Of a stretch of DNA of 64,000 nt, positions 28,029-36,014 are shown in pieces (within the stretch, counting starts at the first letter, position 1; each line of letters opens with the position of its first letter). A program made the translations under genes and the position numbers. Origin of the DNA: MFD04580-c1 sp963702995 (lineage in GTDB: Bacteria; Planctomycetota; Phycisphaerae; Tepidisphaerales; Tepidisphaeraceae); NCBI GenBank assembly GCA_963702995.1, contig OY969783.1:4960001-5024000 (forward strand), read 5' to 3'. The notes below the pieces were generated by a model, which did not search any database, was not told the DNA's origin, and worked only from the letters and a program-made list of their open reading frames with translations.

Positions 28029-28090
28029 GCGTGTGGGCGGCATGGCCAAGAGCGGCAGCGCTCGGCGGCCGTGCCGCCCACGCTCTTTTT
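28029..28090 (+). terminator. Hairpin terminator after clpP2
   Basis: GTGTGGGCGGCATGGCC pairs with GGCCGTGCCGCCCACGC and is followed by TCTTTTT at 28083-28089. The loop region carries a smaller GCGGCAGCGCTCGGCGG element. The remaining 110 bp to the next gene hold nothing else I recognise. Confidence 0.65.
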
Positions 28091-28203
28091 AGGCGTGCGA
28101 CGGATTTGCGGGTACGCTTTCGCCAAGCGACGAGGCCGGGCATAAGCTGACGCGTCGCCCTCCGGGGAAGCGGTGAAGGCGGCCGATCGTAACGCGGACG
28201 AGC

Positions 28204-28953
28204 ATGGAGACGAGCAATCTGAAGATCACAACCCCCCGTCGCGTCGCCAGCGTTTTGCTTGTGACGCCGCTGCTGTTGCTTTGCGGCGGCTGCGGCCTGA
28301 TCTTCGGGGGAAACCGGCCAAGCGAAGCGAATATTGTTCTCCGAAAGGAGAATCAGACGCTGCGCGACAAGGTGAAGACCCTTCAGCAGCAGCACGAGAC
28401 GGACGTGAAGGCGCTCCATGCCGAGCGCGAGCATACGCCGGGGCTGGCCACGCTGTCAGCCGATCGGCTCGACCGGCTGTATACGGTGCATGGGCTACAG
28501 GTCGGCCGCCTGACCGGCCCTGTCCCCGGCGGCCGCCCGGACGGCGCCGCCGCCGGCCTGAAGGTGTACGTCGTTCCGACCGACGCCTCGGGCGAACCCC
28601 TCAAGGCGGCCGGGACGTTCACGGTCGAGGCATTCGACCTGGCCGACCGCGACCGCCCACGGATCGGCGTCTGGCCCTTCGACGCGGCCGCCAGTCGAGC
28701 CGCTTGGAATGGCGCGTTCCTTGAATACACCTACGTCCTTCGCTGCCCCTGGCAGCAACCGCCGGAACATGAGGTGATTACCCTCCGCATCTCGTTTGTG
28801 GATGAGCTGACGGGCGGTGTCTTCCACACTCAGTCGGAGGTCCATGTGACCCCAGCCCCCCCGACCACGTCACCGGCCGCCACCTCCGAGCCCGTCACGA
28901 AAGCTACCGCCGGCCCGGCCCCGTCGCCGGACGCGCCCAAGACCGCTCCGTGA
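28204..28953 (+). CDS. Hypothetical lipoprotein with coiled coil
   Basis: A protein of 249 residues. A hydrophobic segment ends in a lipobox (LLLLCGGC), predicting a lipid-anchored protein. Residues about 42-75 form a coiled coil (IVLRKENQTLRDKVKTLQQQ). The central domain (about 90-215) is beta-rich: LKVYVVPTDASGEPLKAAGT, LEYTYVLRCPWQQP, LRISFVDELTGGVF. The tail is a Pro/Thr/Ala linker. It looks like a planctomycete envelope protein, but I do not recognise its family. It lies between clpP2 and mutS in the same direction. Confidence 0.7.
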   Translation: METSNLKITTPRRVASVLLVTPLLLLCGGCGLIFGGNRPSEANIVLRKENQTLRDKVKTLQQQHETDVKALHAEREHTPGLATLSADRLDRLYTVHGLQVGRLTGPVPGGRPDGAAAGLKVYVVPTDASGEPLKAAGTFTVEAFDLADRDRPRIGVWPFDAAASRAAWNGAFLEYTYVLRCPWQQPPEHEVITLRISFVDELTGGVFHTQSEVHVTPAPPTTSPAATSEPVTKATAGPAPSPDAPKTAP

Positions 28954-28965
28954 CGGCAGTCGGCA

Positions 28966-29011
28966 CTGGGAACGCCGACGTCCCCGTCGGCCTTTCGCGT
29001 CGAGCCGAAGA
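28966..29011. repeat. Half element of inverted-repeat family D (GGGAACGCCGACGTCCCCGTCGG)
   Basis: GGGAACGCCGACGTCCCCGT followed by CGGCCTTTCGCGTCGAGCCGAAGACG. The right arm is degenerate, unlike in the full copies at 31965-32025 and 54584-54644. Confidence 0.6.
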
Positions 29012-29140
29012 CGACTTCAGGTGGAGTTCCAGATTTAGGTTTCTGGAATTCCCCACAAATATTTACCGCACCCGCCAGGGCCCGAACCGCCGTCCCACTT
29101 GCCCCGGACGGCGCGCGGCCCTAATTTCGTCCGTCACGCC

Positions 29141-31801
29141 ATGAGTGAAGCCGGACCGACGATCCCCGCGCCCCCGCCCGAACGAAAGCCCAAGGGCAAA
29201 GCGCTGACCGCGATGGATCAGTACGTCGCGTTTAAGAAGCAATACCCTGGCTACGTCCTGTTCTTCCGGATGGGGGACTTCTACGAAATGTTCTGGGATG
29301 ACGCGAAGATCGCCTCCAAGGCGCTGGGCGTCTCGCTGACCAGCCGCAACAAGGGGGCGCCGGATGAAATCCCGATGGCCGGCGTCCCGTTCCACGCCGT
29401 CGAAGGGTATCTGCGGAAGATGATCGCCGCCGGCTACAAGGTTGCCATCTGCGAGCAGATGGAAGACCCGGCCGTGGCAAAGGGCGTCGTGAAGCGGGAT
29501 GTCGTGCGGCTCATGACGCCCGGCACGCTGACCGACGACCCCCTGCTCGACGGCCGCACCGACAACTTCCTGGCGGCCGTGGCGTTCCAGATCACCCGGC
29601 GCGACGGGTATCGGGCCGGGCTGGCCTGGGTGGAGCTCTCGACCGGCGCCTGCGTCGCCGCCAGCGGGTCGGAAGGGCAGATGCTCGACGAGATCGCCCG
29701 CCTGCGTCCGGCGGAGGTGCTCGTCCCCGAGTTACCTAGCGGCCGCCCACATGAGATCGCGGACCGCATCCAGAAACTCGGGGTCAAAGGCGTCACCACG
29801 CGTCCCGGCTGGCACTTCACCGCCCATCACGCCCGCGAAGAGCTTCAGCGGCAGTGGCAGGCCGCGACGGCCGGCGGCTTTGGCTTCGCCGACGACGACC
29901 CGGCCGTCTTCGCGGCCGCTGCGGTGCTGACCTACCTTCAGGAGACCCAGAAGACCCCGCTCGGCCACCTGCGGCCGCTCCGGCGGCACTCGGTGGACGG
30001 GCACGTCGCGATCGACCCCGCGAGCTGGCGCAGCCTTGAGGTGGACCGAACCATGCGCTCCGGTGGGGCGGAGGGATCGCTTCTCAGCGCGATCGACCGG
30101 ACCCGATCCACCATGGGCGGGCGGCTGCTGCGGCAGTGGCTTCGGACGCCCCTATGCGAGATCGAGCACATCGCGGCCCGTCAGGCGGCCGTCGCGGCGT
30201 TCGTCGCCGCGCCCAAGTCGCTGAAGCAGGTCAGTGACCAGCTCGACTGCGTCTGCGACATCGAGCGGATCATCGGCCGCCTGGCTGTCGGGCGCGTGGG
30301 GCCGCGTGACCTGGCGGCGCTATCGCGGTGCCTGTCAGCGCTCCCGAGCCTGCTGGAGACGCTCTCGGAGATGGATGCGGCGAACGAGGTCGCGCCGGAG
30401 TTGCTCCAGCTCCGCCCTTTCTGCGATGAACAGGCGAAGTACCTCGCGGGAGCGGTCCAAGGCGACCCGGCGGCCCATCTTCGCGACGGAGGCGTGATTG
30501 CCGCCGGGTTCGACCCCGAGCTCGATCGGCTCCGCGAGCTGGGCAAGAACAGCCAGCAGTGGCTCGCGCGGTACCAGTCCAAGCTGGCGGCCGATTCGGG
30601 GATCTCATCTCTTCGCGTCGGGTTCAACAAAGTCTTCGGCTACTACATTGAGGTCACCAACACCCATCGCGACAAGGCCCCCGCCGAGTGGACGCGAAAG
30701 CAGACCACGACCAATTCCGAGCGCTACATCACCCAGGAGTTGAAGACGTTCGAAGACGAGGCGTTGACGGCGCAGGATCGGGCGGTCGCGCTGGAGCAGG
30801 CGCTTTTTGATTCGGTACGGCAGGCGCTGCTGCCGCGCGTGGCCCACTTTCAGGACTTGGGGCACGGGCTGGCGCGCGTCGATGTTATTTGCGGGTTGGC
30901 GACGCTGGCGGTCGAGCGGCGCTATTGCCGGCCGGCGGTCGTGCCGGAGCGGGTTCTGCACCTCATCGACGGCCGCCACCCGGTCCTGGAGCAGCAGCTT
31001 GGGAGCGAGTTCGTCGCGAACGACACGCACTTTGGTGAAGAGGATTCTCTCGCCCTAATCACCGGGCCGAACATGGCCGGCAAGAGCACCTACATCCGGC
31101 AGGTGGCGTTGATCACGCTGCTGGCGCAGGTTGGCAGCTACGTCCCGGCGGCCAGCGCGACGATCGGGTTGGCCGACCGCATTTTTACCCGGATCGGCGC
31201 CAGCGACGAGCTGCATACGGGCCAATCGACGTTTATGGTCGAGATGACCGAGACGGCGAACATCCTGAACAACGCGACCGATCGAAGCCTGGTGATCCTG
31301 GACGAGATCGGCCGCGGGACGAGCACGCTCGATGGGCTGTCGCTGGCGTGGGCGATCGCCGAGCACATCGCCGGCGAGGTCCGCAGCCGCACGCTCTTTG
31401 CTACGCACTATCACGAACTGACCGACCTGGCCGAAAAGTTCAAAGGGGTGAAGAACCTCAACGTCGCCGTTCGCGAGTGGGAGGACCAGGTGATCTTCCT
31501 CCACCGCATCCTGGAGGGCGGGACGGATCGCTCATATGGGATCCACGTCGCCCGGTTGGCCGGCGTCCCCAAATCGGTGCTGGCGCGGGCGAAGCAGTTA
31601 CTGAACGAGTTGGCGGTGCAGCACGTCGGCCAATCCCGCGCCGCCAAAGGCCGCCCGCCGGAAGGGACCTCGCAGCTCCAGTTGTTCGCTGACCCGGCCA
31701 AGGAGGTCGCGGCCGAACTGGCGGCGATCGACTGCGACCAGTTGACGCCGATCGCCGCACTGGATTTGGTCCGGCGGTTAAGAGAGCGGCTTTCGCGATG
31801 A
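29141..31801 (+). CDS. mutS: DNA mismatch repair protein MutS
   Basis: Recognises base mismatches and small loops, then signals MutL. It has 886 residues from the ATG at 29141; an upstream in-frame start at 29099 adds 14 residues without homology. The mismatch-contact motif F-Y-E is at residues 47-49 (FRMGDFYEMF). Walker A is GPNMAGKSTYIRQ, Walker B VILDEIGRGTSTLDGL, and ATLFATHYHEL-type switch residues appear as LFATHYHELTDL. The C-terminus (LAALDLVRRLRERL-like) is complete. An ISAs1 copy lies about 340 bp downstream, outside the gene. Confidence 0.97.
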   Translation: MSEAGPTIPAPPPERKPKGKALTAMDQYVAFKKQYPGYVLFFRMGDFYEMFWDDAKIASKALGVSLTSRNKGAPDEIPMAGVPFHAVEGYLRKMIAAGYKVAICEQMEDPAVAKGVVKRDVVRLMTPGTLTDDPLLDGRTDNFLAAVAFQITRRDGYRAGLAWVELSTGACVAASGSEGQMLDEIARLRPAEVLVPELPSGRPHEIADRIQKLGVKGVTTRPGWHFTAHHAREELQRQWQAATAGGFGFADDDPAVFAAAAVLTYLQETQKTPLGHLRPLRRHSVDGHVAIDPASWRSLEVDRTMRSGGAEGSLLSAIDRTRSTMGGRLLRQWLRTPLCEIEHIAARQAAVAAFVAAPKSLKQVSDQLDCVCDIERIIGRLAVGRVGPRDLAALSRCLSALPSLLETLSEMDAANEVAPELLQLRPFCDEQAKYLAGAVQGDPAAHLRDGGVIAAGFDPELDRLRELGKNSQQWLARYQSKLAADSGISSLRVGFNKVFGYYIEVTNTHRDKAPAEWTRKQTTTNSERYITQELKTFEDEALTAQDRAVALEQALFDSVRQALLPRVAHFQDLGHGLARVDVICGLATLAVERRYCRPAVVPERVLHLIDGRHPVLEQQLGSEFVANDTHFGEEDSLALITGPNMAGKSTYIRQVALITLLAQVGSYVPAASATIGLADRIFTRIGASDELHTGQSTFMVEMTETANILNNATDRSLVILDEIGRGTSTLDGLSLAWAIAEHIAGEVRSRTLFATHYHELTDLAEKFKGVKNLNVAVREWEDQVIFLHRILEGGTDRSYGIHVARLAGVPKSVLARAKQLLNELAVQHVGQSRAAKGRPPEGTSQLQLFADPAKEVAAELAAIDCDQLTPIAALDLVRRLRERLSR

Positions 31802-31964
31802 ATCTCTGACGTGAGAACTCTCCACGGCGACTGTCATCACGCCGGGTGCGATGCCCCACGCCTGCGTCGGCATGCTGTCGCGCCTCTTAAGACCTGCCGG
31901 GCCGTGTGGATGAAGACATGCCCTCCGCTTCCACGGGCATGCCGCCCCGTGTCGGATGCCACTT

Positions 31965-32025
31965 GGGAACGCCGACGTCCTCGTCGGCCTCAACGCAAAA
32001 GGCCGACGGGGACGTCGGCGTTCCC
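31965..32025. repeat. Inverted-repeat element, family D, full copy
   Basis: GGGAACGCCGACGTCCTCGT then CGGCC at the left and GGCCGACGGGGACGTCGGCG then TTCCC at the right, with a loop of about 10 bp. It lies between mutS and the ISAs1 copy. No gene is seen in the rest of 31802-32139. Confidence 0.8.
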
Positions 32026-32139
32026 GGGGGGACCGGCTTGTCTTCCGCCCCGTGCCGGTGTCGCGGTAAACCTCATGCCGACACTCTGAAGCACTACAGG
32101 GGCTCCAGTGCCGATGCCCGGGAGTTGGGCGTAAGGGGC

Positions 32140-33467
32140 CAGGGCTATCGCATTTGGCGTAAATGTGTTCGTAAGATGTTCGGTAGCGCCCTCTTCCCGA
32201 GCGTGTTAGCCTGCTTTTTTCGGTCGCGAAGCTTCGCAGCAACACTTACCTAATCGACGAAAGGAGCTTGAGCATGGACGCCCAAGCGACCCGTGGTCTG
32301 CTGCGCTTTTTCGAAGGCATCCGCGACACCCGATCCCGTAATCGCTCTCATCCTCTGGCGAGCGTATTGAGCATCGCAATCATGGCGGTGCTCTGCGGCT
32401 GTGAAGGCTGGGCCGCGGTGGCGGCCTGGGGCCTGCTCAACCAGGACTGGCTCGAGACTTTTCTGGACCTGCCTCGCGGCATCCCGTCCCACGACACCTT
32501 CGACCGCGTGTTTGGCCTTCTGGACCCCTTGGCCTTCGAAGCATGCTTCATGAAGTGGTCCTCCAGCCTGATCGCCAACGCCGGCGGCGTGTTCATCGCC
32601 GTCGATGGCAAGACGCTGCGGCGGAGTTGGAAGCGGGCGTGGAGTAAAACGCCGGTGCATCTGGTCAGCGCGTTCGTCAGCAAGAACAGCGTGGTGCTGG
32701 GCCAGGTGGCCACTGACACCAAGAGCAATGAGATCACCGCGATCCCCAAACTACTGGGCATGTTGAGCCTGGCCGGGAGCACGGTGACGATCGACGCGAT
32801 GGGCTGCCAACGCGACATCGCGGCCCAAATCCTTCGCCAGAAGGGCGACTATCTCCTGGCGGTCAAAGACAACCAACCGACTCTCTTCGCCGCTGTCACC
32901 GCGTTGCTGGATGAAGGGCTTCTCGATCGCTTCAAGGGGATGAATCACGGCTACCACGAGTCGTTCCAAGACAAGAACAGCCACGGCCGCGTCGAAACCA
33001 GGCGAGTCTGGGTGACTGACGAAGTGCATTGGCTGGGAGAGGACATCCTCAAATTGTGGCCCGGGCTCAAGAGCATCGTGGTGGTCGAGTCGATTCGGCA
33101 GGACCTTGGGGATCTGAGCGGCAAGGTCAGCACCGAGCGAAGGTACTACATCTGTAGCCATGGCGGGGCCAATAACTCGCTCGCCGAGTTCCTGGCCGCG
33201 GGCATCCGCGACCACTGGGGCGTGGAGAACGGCCTGCACTGGTGCTTGGACGTGAGCATGAGAGAGGACCAGAGCAGAATCCGCGTGGCGAACGGAGCCG
33301 AGAACTTTTCCCGCCTGCGGCGGATCGCTCTGAACAAGCTCAAGCGATCCTCGGTCAAGAACAAGAACGGAAAGGACTTGAAGCTCGGCATTCGTACGAA
33401 GCAGCAATGCTGCGGATGGAGCCAAGAGTTCCTGTTACAGGTGATGATGGCCTAAATGATTACCCTG
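32140..33467 (+). mobile_element. ISAs1-family element, copy 2 (intact)
   Basis: The left terminal repeat is CAGGGCTATCGCATTTGG. The right end, read inward, is CAGGGTAATCATTTAGG. The element is 1328 bp and is flanked by an exact 10-bp direct repeat CGTAAGGGGC (32130-32139 and 33468-33477), a fresh-looking target duplication. It is inverted relative to copy 1 and nearly identical to it. Confidence 0.93.
32274..33455 (+). CDS. ISAs1-family transposase (intact)
   Basis: A DDE transposase of 393 residues; the ATG at 32274 follows AAAGGAG. Motifs typical of the family are IRDTRSRNRSHPLASVLSIA, AVLCGCEGWAAVAAWG and LPRGIPSHDTFDRVFGLLDP. The catalytic Asp, Asp and Glu are in AVDGKTLRRS, VTIDAMGCQ and WGVENGLHWCLDVSMREDQ. 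The frame is open throughout, unlike copy 1. It is the likely source of both copies' mobility. Confidence 0.95.
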   Translation: MDAQATRGLLRFFEGIRDTRSRNRSHPLASVLSIAIMAVLCGCEGWAAVAAWGLLNQDWLETFLDLPRGIPSHDTFDRVFGLLDPLAFEACFMKWSSSLIANAGGVFIAVDGKTLRRSWKRAWSKTPVHLVSAFVSKNSVVLGQVATDTKSNEITAIPKLLGMLSLAGSTVTIDAMGCQRDIAAQILRQKGDYLLAVKDNQPTLFAAVTALLDEGLLDRFKGMNHGYHESFQDKNSHGRVETRRVWVTDEVHWLGEDILKLWPGLKSIVVVESIRQDLGDLSGKVSTERRYYICSHGGANNSLAEFLAAGIRDHWGVENGLHWCLDVSMREDQSRIRVANGAENFSRLRRIALNKLKRSSVKNKNGKDLKLGIRTKQQCCGWSQEFLLQVMMA

Positions 33468-33477
33468 CGTAAGGGGC

Positions 33478-33789
33478 TCTTCTTCGCGCAGAAGGTTTGA
33501 CAGTTCGGGCCCTGTCAACATAAGTTGGCCGCCCGTGGGGAGCGGGCACAAGACGGGCCGGCGCGGGCCGTTCAAAGCAAGAGAGTAGGGGGCGTTCCCG
33601 CCGTTTTGAAGTTCTTCCTTGAGCGTTGGGTGGGTCGGTCGGCGACGAAGTCGATCGACGGCCGCCACACTCCGCGCGGGTACGAAGCCACCCCGCGCAA
33701 GCAGTCCCTTGTTGAGTATCGATTCGACAAAATGTTTCGACGCCCGTTGAGGCCGCGGAGCGGCCGACGTCTTGAAAGGGCACACGATC
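33478..33789. other. Intergenic region upstream of the glycosyltransferase gene
   Basis: About 310 bp with no recognisable gene. It includes a short hairpin, TGACAGTTCGGGCCCTGTCA, at about 33498-33517. The promoter of the glycosyltransferase gene should be here but no clear boxes are seen. Confidence 0.4.
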
Positions 33790-35190
33790 ATGCGAGTCTT
33801 CATGCTCGGCTGGGAATTCCCACCGTTCATCAGCGGCGGGCTTGGGACGGCCTGCTATGGGCTGACCAAGGCGATGTCGGCGCTGGGGACTGATGTCATG
33901 TTCGTCCTGCCGCGGCCCGTCTCGACCCCTTTTTCGACTCATGTGCGCCTCGTCAGCCCGCGGCCGGGTTCCCCTCTGGCGGCGCCGACCACCGACTTTC
34001 GGATGGACGAGTTCGACCACGTGACCTTCCGAGCCGTCGATTCACAGCTCACTCCCTACGAAAGCGCCAACGATTACAACGCGTTCACGCAACTGGAGGG
34101 CGATCCGCTTGCGCGGGACATAGCGGCCGCCCGAAAGGCGACGTTCTTTACCGTCGAACCGGCGGCGCCCGGGGAGGCCGCGACAACCGGGGCGGCCGTC
34201 GCGGCCCGGCCTGATCCGCCGCTCTCGCCGCCGACGGGCAGCGTCTATGGCGGGGATCTGTTTGCCGAGGTGCAGCGCTATTCGACGCTGGCATCCGAGG
34301 TGGCCCGGCAGGAGTCCTTCGATGTCGTTCATGCCCATGACTGGATGACCTTCCCGGCCGGACTGGCGGTGGCGGGGATCAAGGGCGTTCCGCTCGTGGT
34401 GCATGTCCACAGCACCGAATTCGACCGCTCCGGCGTGCACGTTGATCAGCGGATCTATGACATCGAGCGGCGCGGCATGCACGGGGCGATGAAGGTGATC
34501 GCCGTCAGCCACCTGACGAAGAATCAATGCGTTCAGATGTACGGGGTGGACCCGGCGAAGGTTGAAGTCGTCTACAACGCGATTGAGGCCAACGGCGTCG
34601 GCGGCGGGCCATTCGACGAGGAGCAGTACGCGATCCACGGCGACGAGAAGATCGTGCTGTTCCTCGGCCGCATCACAATGCAGAAGGGCCCGGAGTACTT
34701 TCTGGCGGCCGCCAAGAAGGTGCTCGAGATCATGGACAACGTGAAGTTCGTGATGGCCGGCAGCGGCGACATGATCCGACGCACGATCGAGATGGCGGCC
34801 AGTATGGGGATCGGGCACAAGGTCCTGTTCACGGGTTTTCTTCGCGGCGTTGATGTCGAGAAGGTCTTTCGCATGGCGGACCTCTACGTAATGCCAAGCG
34901 TCTCGGAACCGTTCGGCATCGCTCCACTTGAGGCGATGAGCCACGACGTCCCGGTCATCATTTCGAAGCAGTCGGGCGTCTCGGAAGTGCTCCAGCATGC
35001 CCTGAAGGTTGATTTCTGGGACGTGAACGAGATGGCGAACAAGATCATCGCCGTCCTGAAACACCCGCCGCTGGCGAGCACGCTCCGGCAGCATGGCTCG
35101 TTTGAGGTCCGTCGCCTGAGCTGGTCCGATGCGGCCCGCACCTGCCAGGGCGTGTACGAACAGGCCATCGGGATGATGAGCGGGAACTGA
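33790..35190 (+). CDS. Glycosyltransferase, GT4/GT5 type (starch-synthase-like)
   Basis: A protein of 466 residues. The ATG at 33790 is preferred to one 18 bp upstream because homology starts there. The N-terminal donor/acceptor domain opens VFMLGWEFPPFISGGLGTAC, the glycogen/starch-synthase-like Gly-rich loop. HAHDWMTFPAGLAVAGIKGV follows, then the GT4 C-terminal domain: VLFLGRITMQKGPEYFLAA and the E-x7-E motif in SEPFGIAPLEAMSHDVPVI. An Ala/Pro-rich insertion (about 115-160) separates the early strands. It transfers sugar from a nucleotide donor, but the product (glycogen or a glycoconjugate) cannot be told from sequence. Confidence 0.9.
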   Translation: MRVFMLGWEFPPFISGGLGTACYGLTKAMSALGTDVMFVLPRPVSTPFSTHVRLVSPRPGSPLAAPTTDFRMDEFDHVTFRAVDSQLTPYESANDYNAFTQLEGDPLARDIAAARKATFFTVEPAAPGEAATTGAAVAARPDPPLSPPTGSVYGGDLFAEVQRYSTLASEVARQESFDVVHAHDWMTFPAGLAVAGIKGVPLVVHVHSTEFDRSGVHVDQRIYDIERRGMHGAMKVIAVSHLTKNQCVQMYGVDPAKVEVVYNAIEANGVGGGPFDEEQYAIHGDEKIVLFLGRITMQKGPEYFLAAAKKVLEIMDNVKFVMAGSGDMIRRTIEMAASMGIGHKVLFTGFLRGVDVEKVFRMADLYVMPSVSEPFGIAPLEAMSHDVPVIISKQSGVSEVLQHALKVDFWDVNEMANKIIAVLKHPPLASTLRQHGSFEVRRLSWSDAARTCQGVYEQAIGMMSGN

Positions 35191-35426
35191 CCGTGTGGGG
35201 CCTCATGTCCCTCTGGCCCCGGCTTGACCATCTCCCACGTAGCGCCGCAGTCGTAGGGCGTTCGGCGCTCGGCCCGGCCCCTGCGACCCCAGCACGTCGC
35301 TGCGATTTCCCCTGCCCGGTTATCGGGCCCGATCGCGTTTGGCGCGAAGGCAACCGTATTCGACAATAGAGCTTCCCACCGATCGTTCGGAGGGATGGTG
35401 GCGACGCGTCGGAAGCAATCCGCCCA

Positions 35427-35445
35427 GTTGAAACTGAGTCTCAAC
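35427..35445. promoter_or_regulatory. Candidate Fur box upstream of feoAB
   Basis: GTTGAAACTGAGTCTCAAC is a 19-bp near-palindrome, differing from its reverse complement only at one symmetric pair and at the centre. It lies about 130 bp before feoA. Ferrous-iron uptake genes are classic Fur targets, and the sequence has the TGA-N-TCA symmetry of many iron boxes. No experimental support is available. Confidence 0.5.
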
Positions 35446-35572
35446 GAGATATACTCAAGGGCAGTAGTAAGTGGCGAGCTTCAAGGCAGTTTGATCGAAG
35501 CTGGGCCTGGCCGAACCGGGCGAATTGCGTAAGTCTTTGAATCACTTGGGTTTGGCATCTGGAGTCGGCGCT

Positions 35573-35848
35573 ATGCAAAAGGCATGTGCTGTCGCGTGTG
35601 ACCTGTGTGGCAACCCGGCCGCCTGCCGGCTCAATCAGCTTGGCGTCGGGTGTCGCGGCAATGTGGTGGCGGTTGGCGGCGATTCTGAGCTTCGACGTCG
35701 CCTGCTCGAGATGGGTTTCTGCAACGGCGCATCGGTCGAAGTGGTTCGACGCGCGCCGATGGGGGATCCGATCGAGTTCCGGCTGCGTGGGTATCACCTC
35801 TCCTTGCGGAACGAACAGGCCCGGCACGTGCAGATCCTCCCGACCTGA
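35573..35848 (+). CDS. feoA: Ferrous iron transport protein A
   Basis: A small SH3-like protein of 91 residues that supports FeoB. The ATG at 35573 was chosen; an upstream in-frame start at 35525 adds 16 residues. The core reads LNQLGVGCRGNVVAVGGDSE, RRLLEMGFCNGASVEVVRRA and DPIEFRLRGYHLSLR, the usual FeoA pattern. The N-terminus has four Cys (ACAVACDLCGNPAAC), more than usual, which might bind metal. feoB follows 166 bp later. A candidate Fur box lies upstream. Confidence 0.9.
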   Translation: MQKACAVACDLCGNPAACRLNQLGVGCRGNVVAVGGDSELRRRLLEMGFCNGASVEVVRRAPMGDPIEFRLRGYHLSLRNEQARHVQILPT

Positions 35849-36014
35849 GGTCCGCATCACCTTACCGCTCTTTCCGTCGGTGAGGCGTTCGCGGCCGGCG
35901 AGAAGGGCCGCAGTGTAAGATCGATCGCCGTTTGGCGAGCTTTGCCGAATGACGCCCTTCCGTCCGCCCGATGATCGACTACAGCGCCTGGAAGCGCCGT
36001 AGGGCGCTGCTTGT

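Noticed and set aside
32130..33477. Composite transposon formed by the two ISAs1 copies
   Set aside because: Copy 1 has no matching outer duplication and the enclosed genes (clpP, mutS) are core genes in normal order of codon use, so mobilisation as a unit is not supported.
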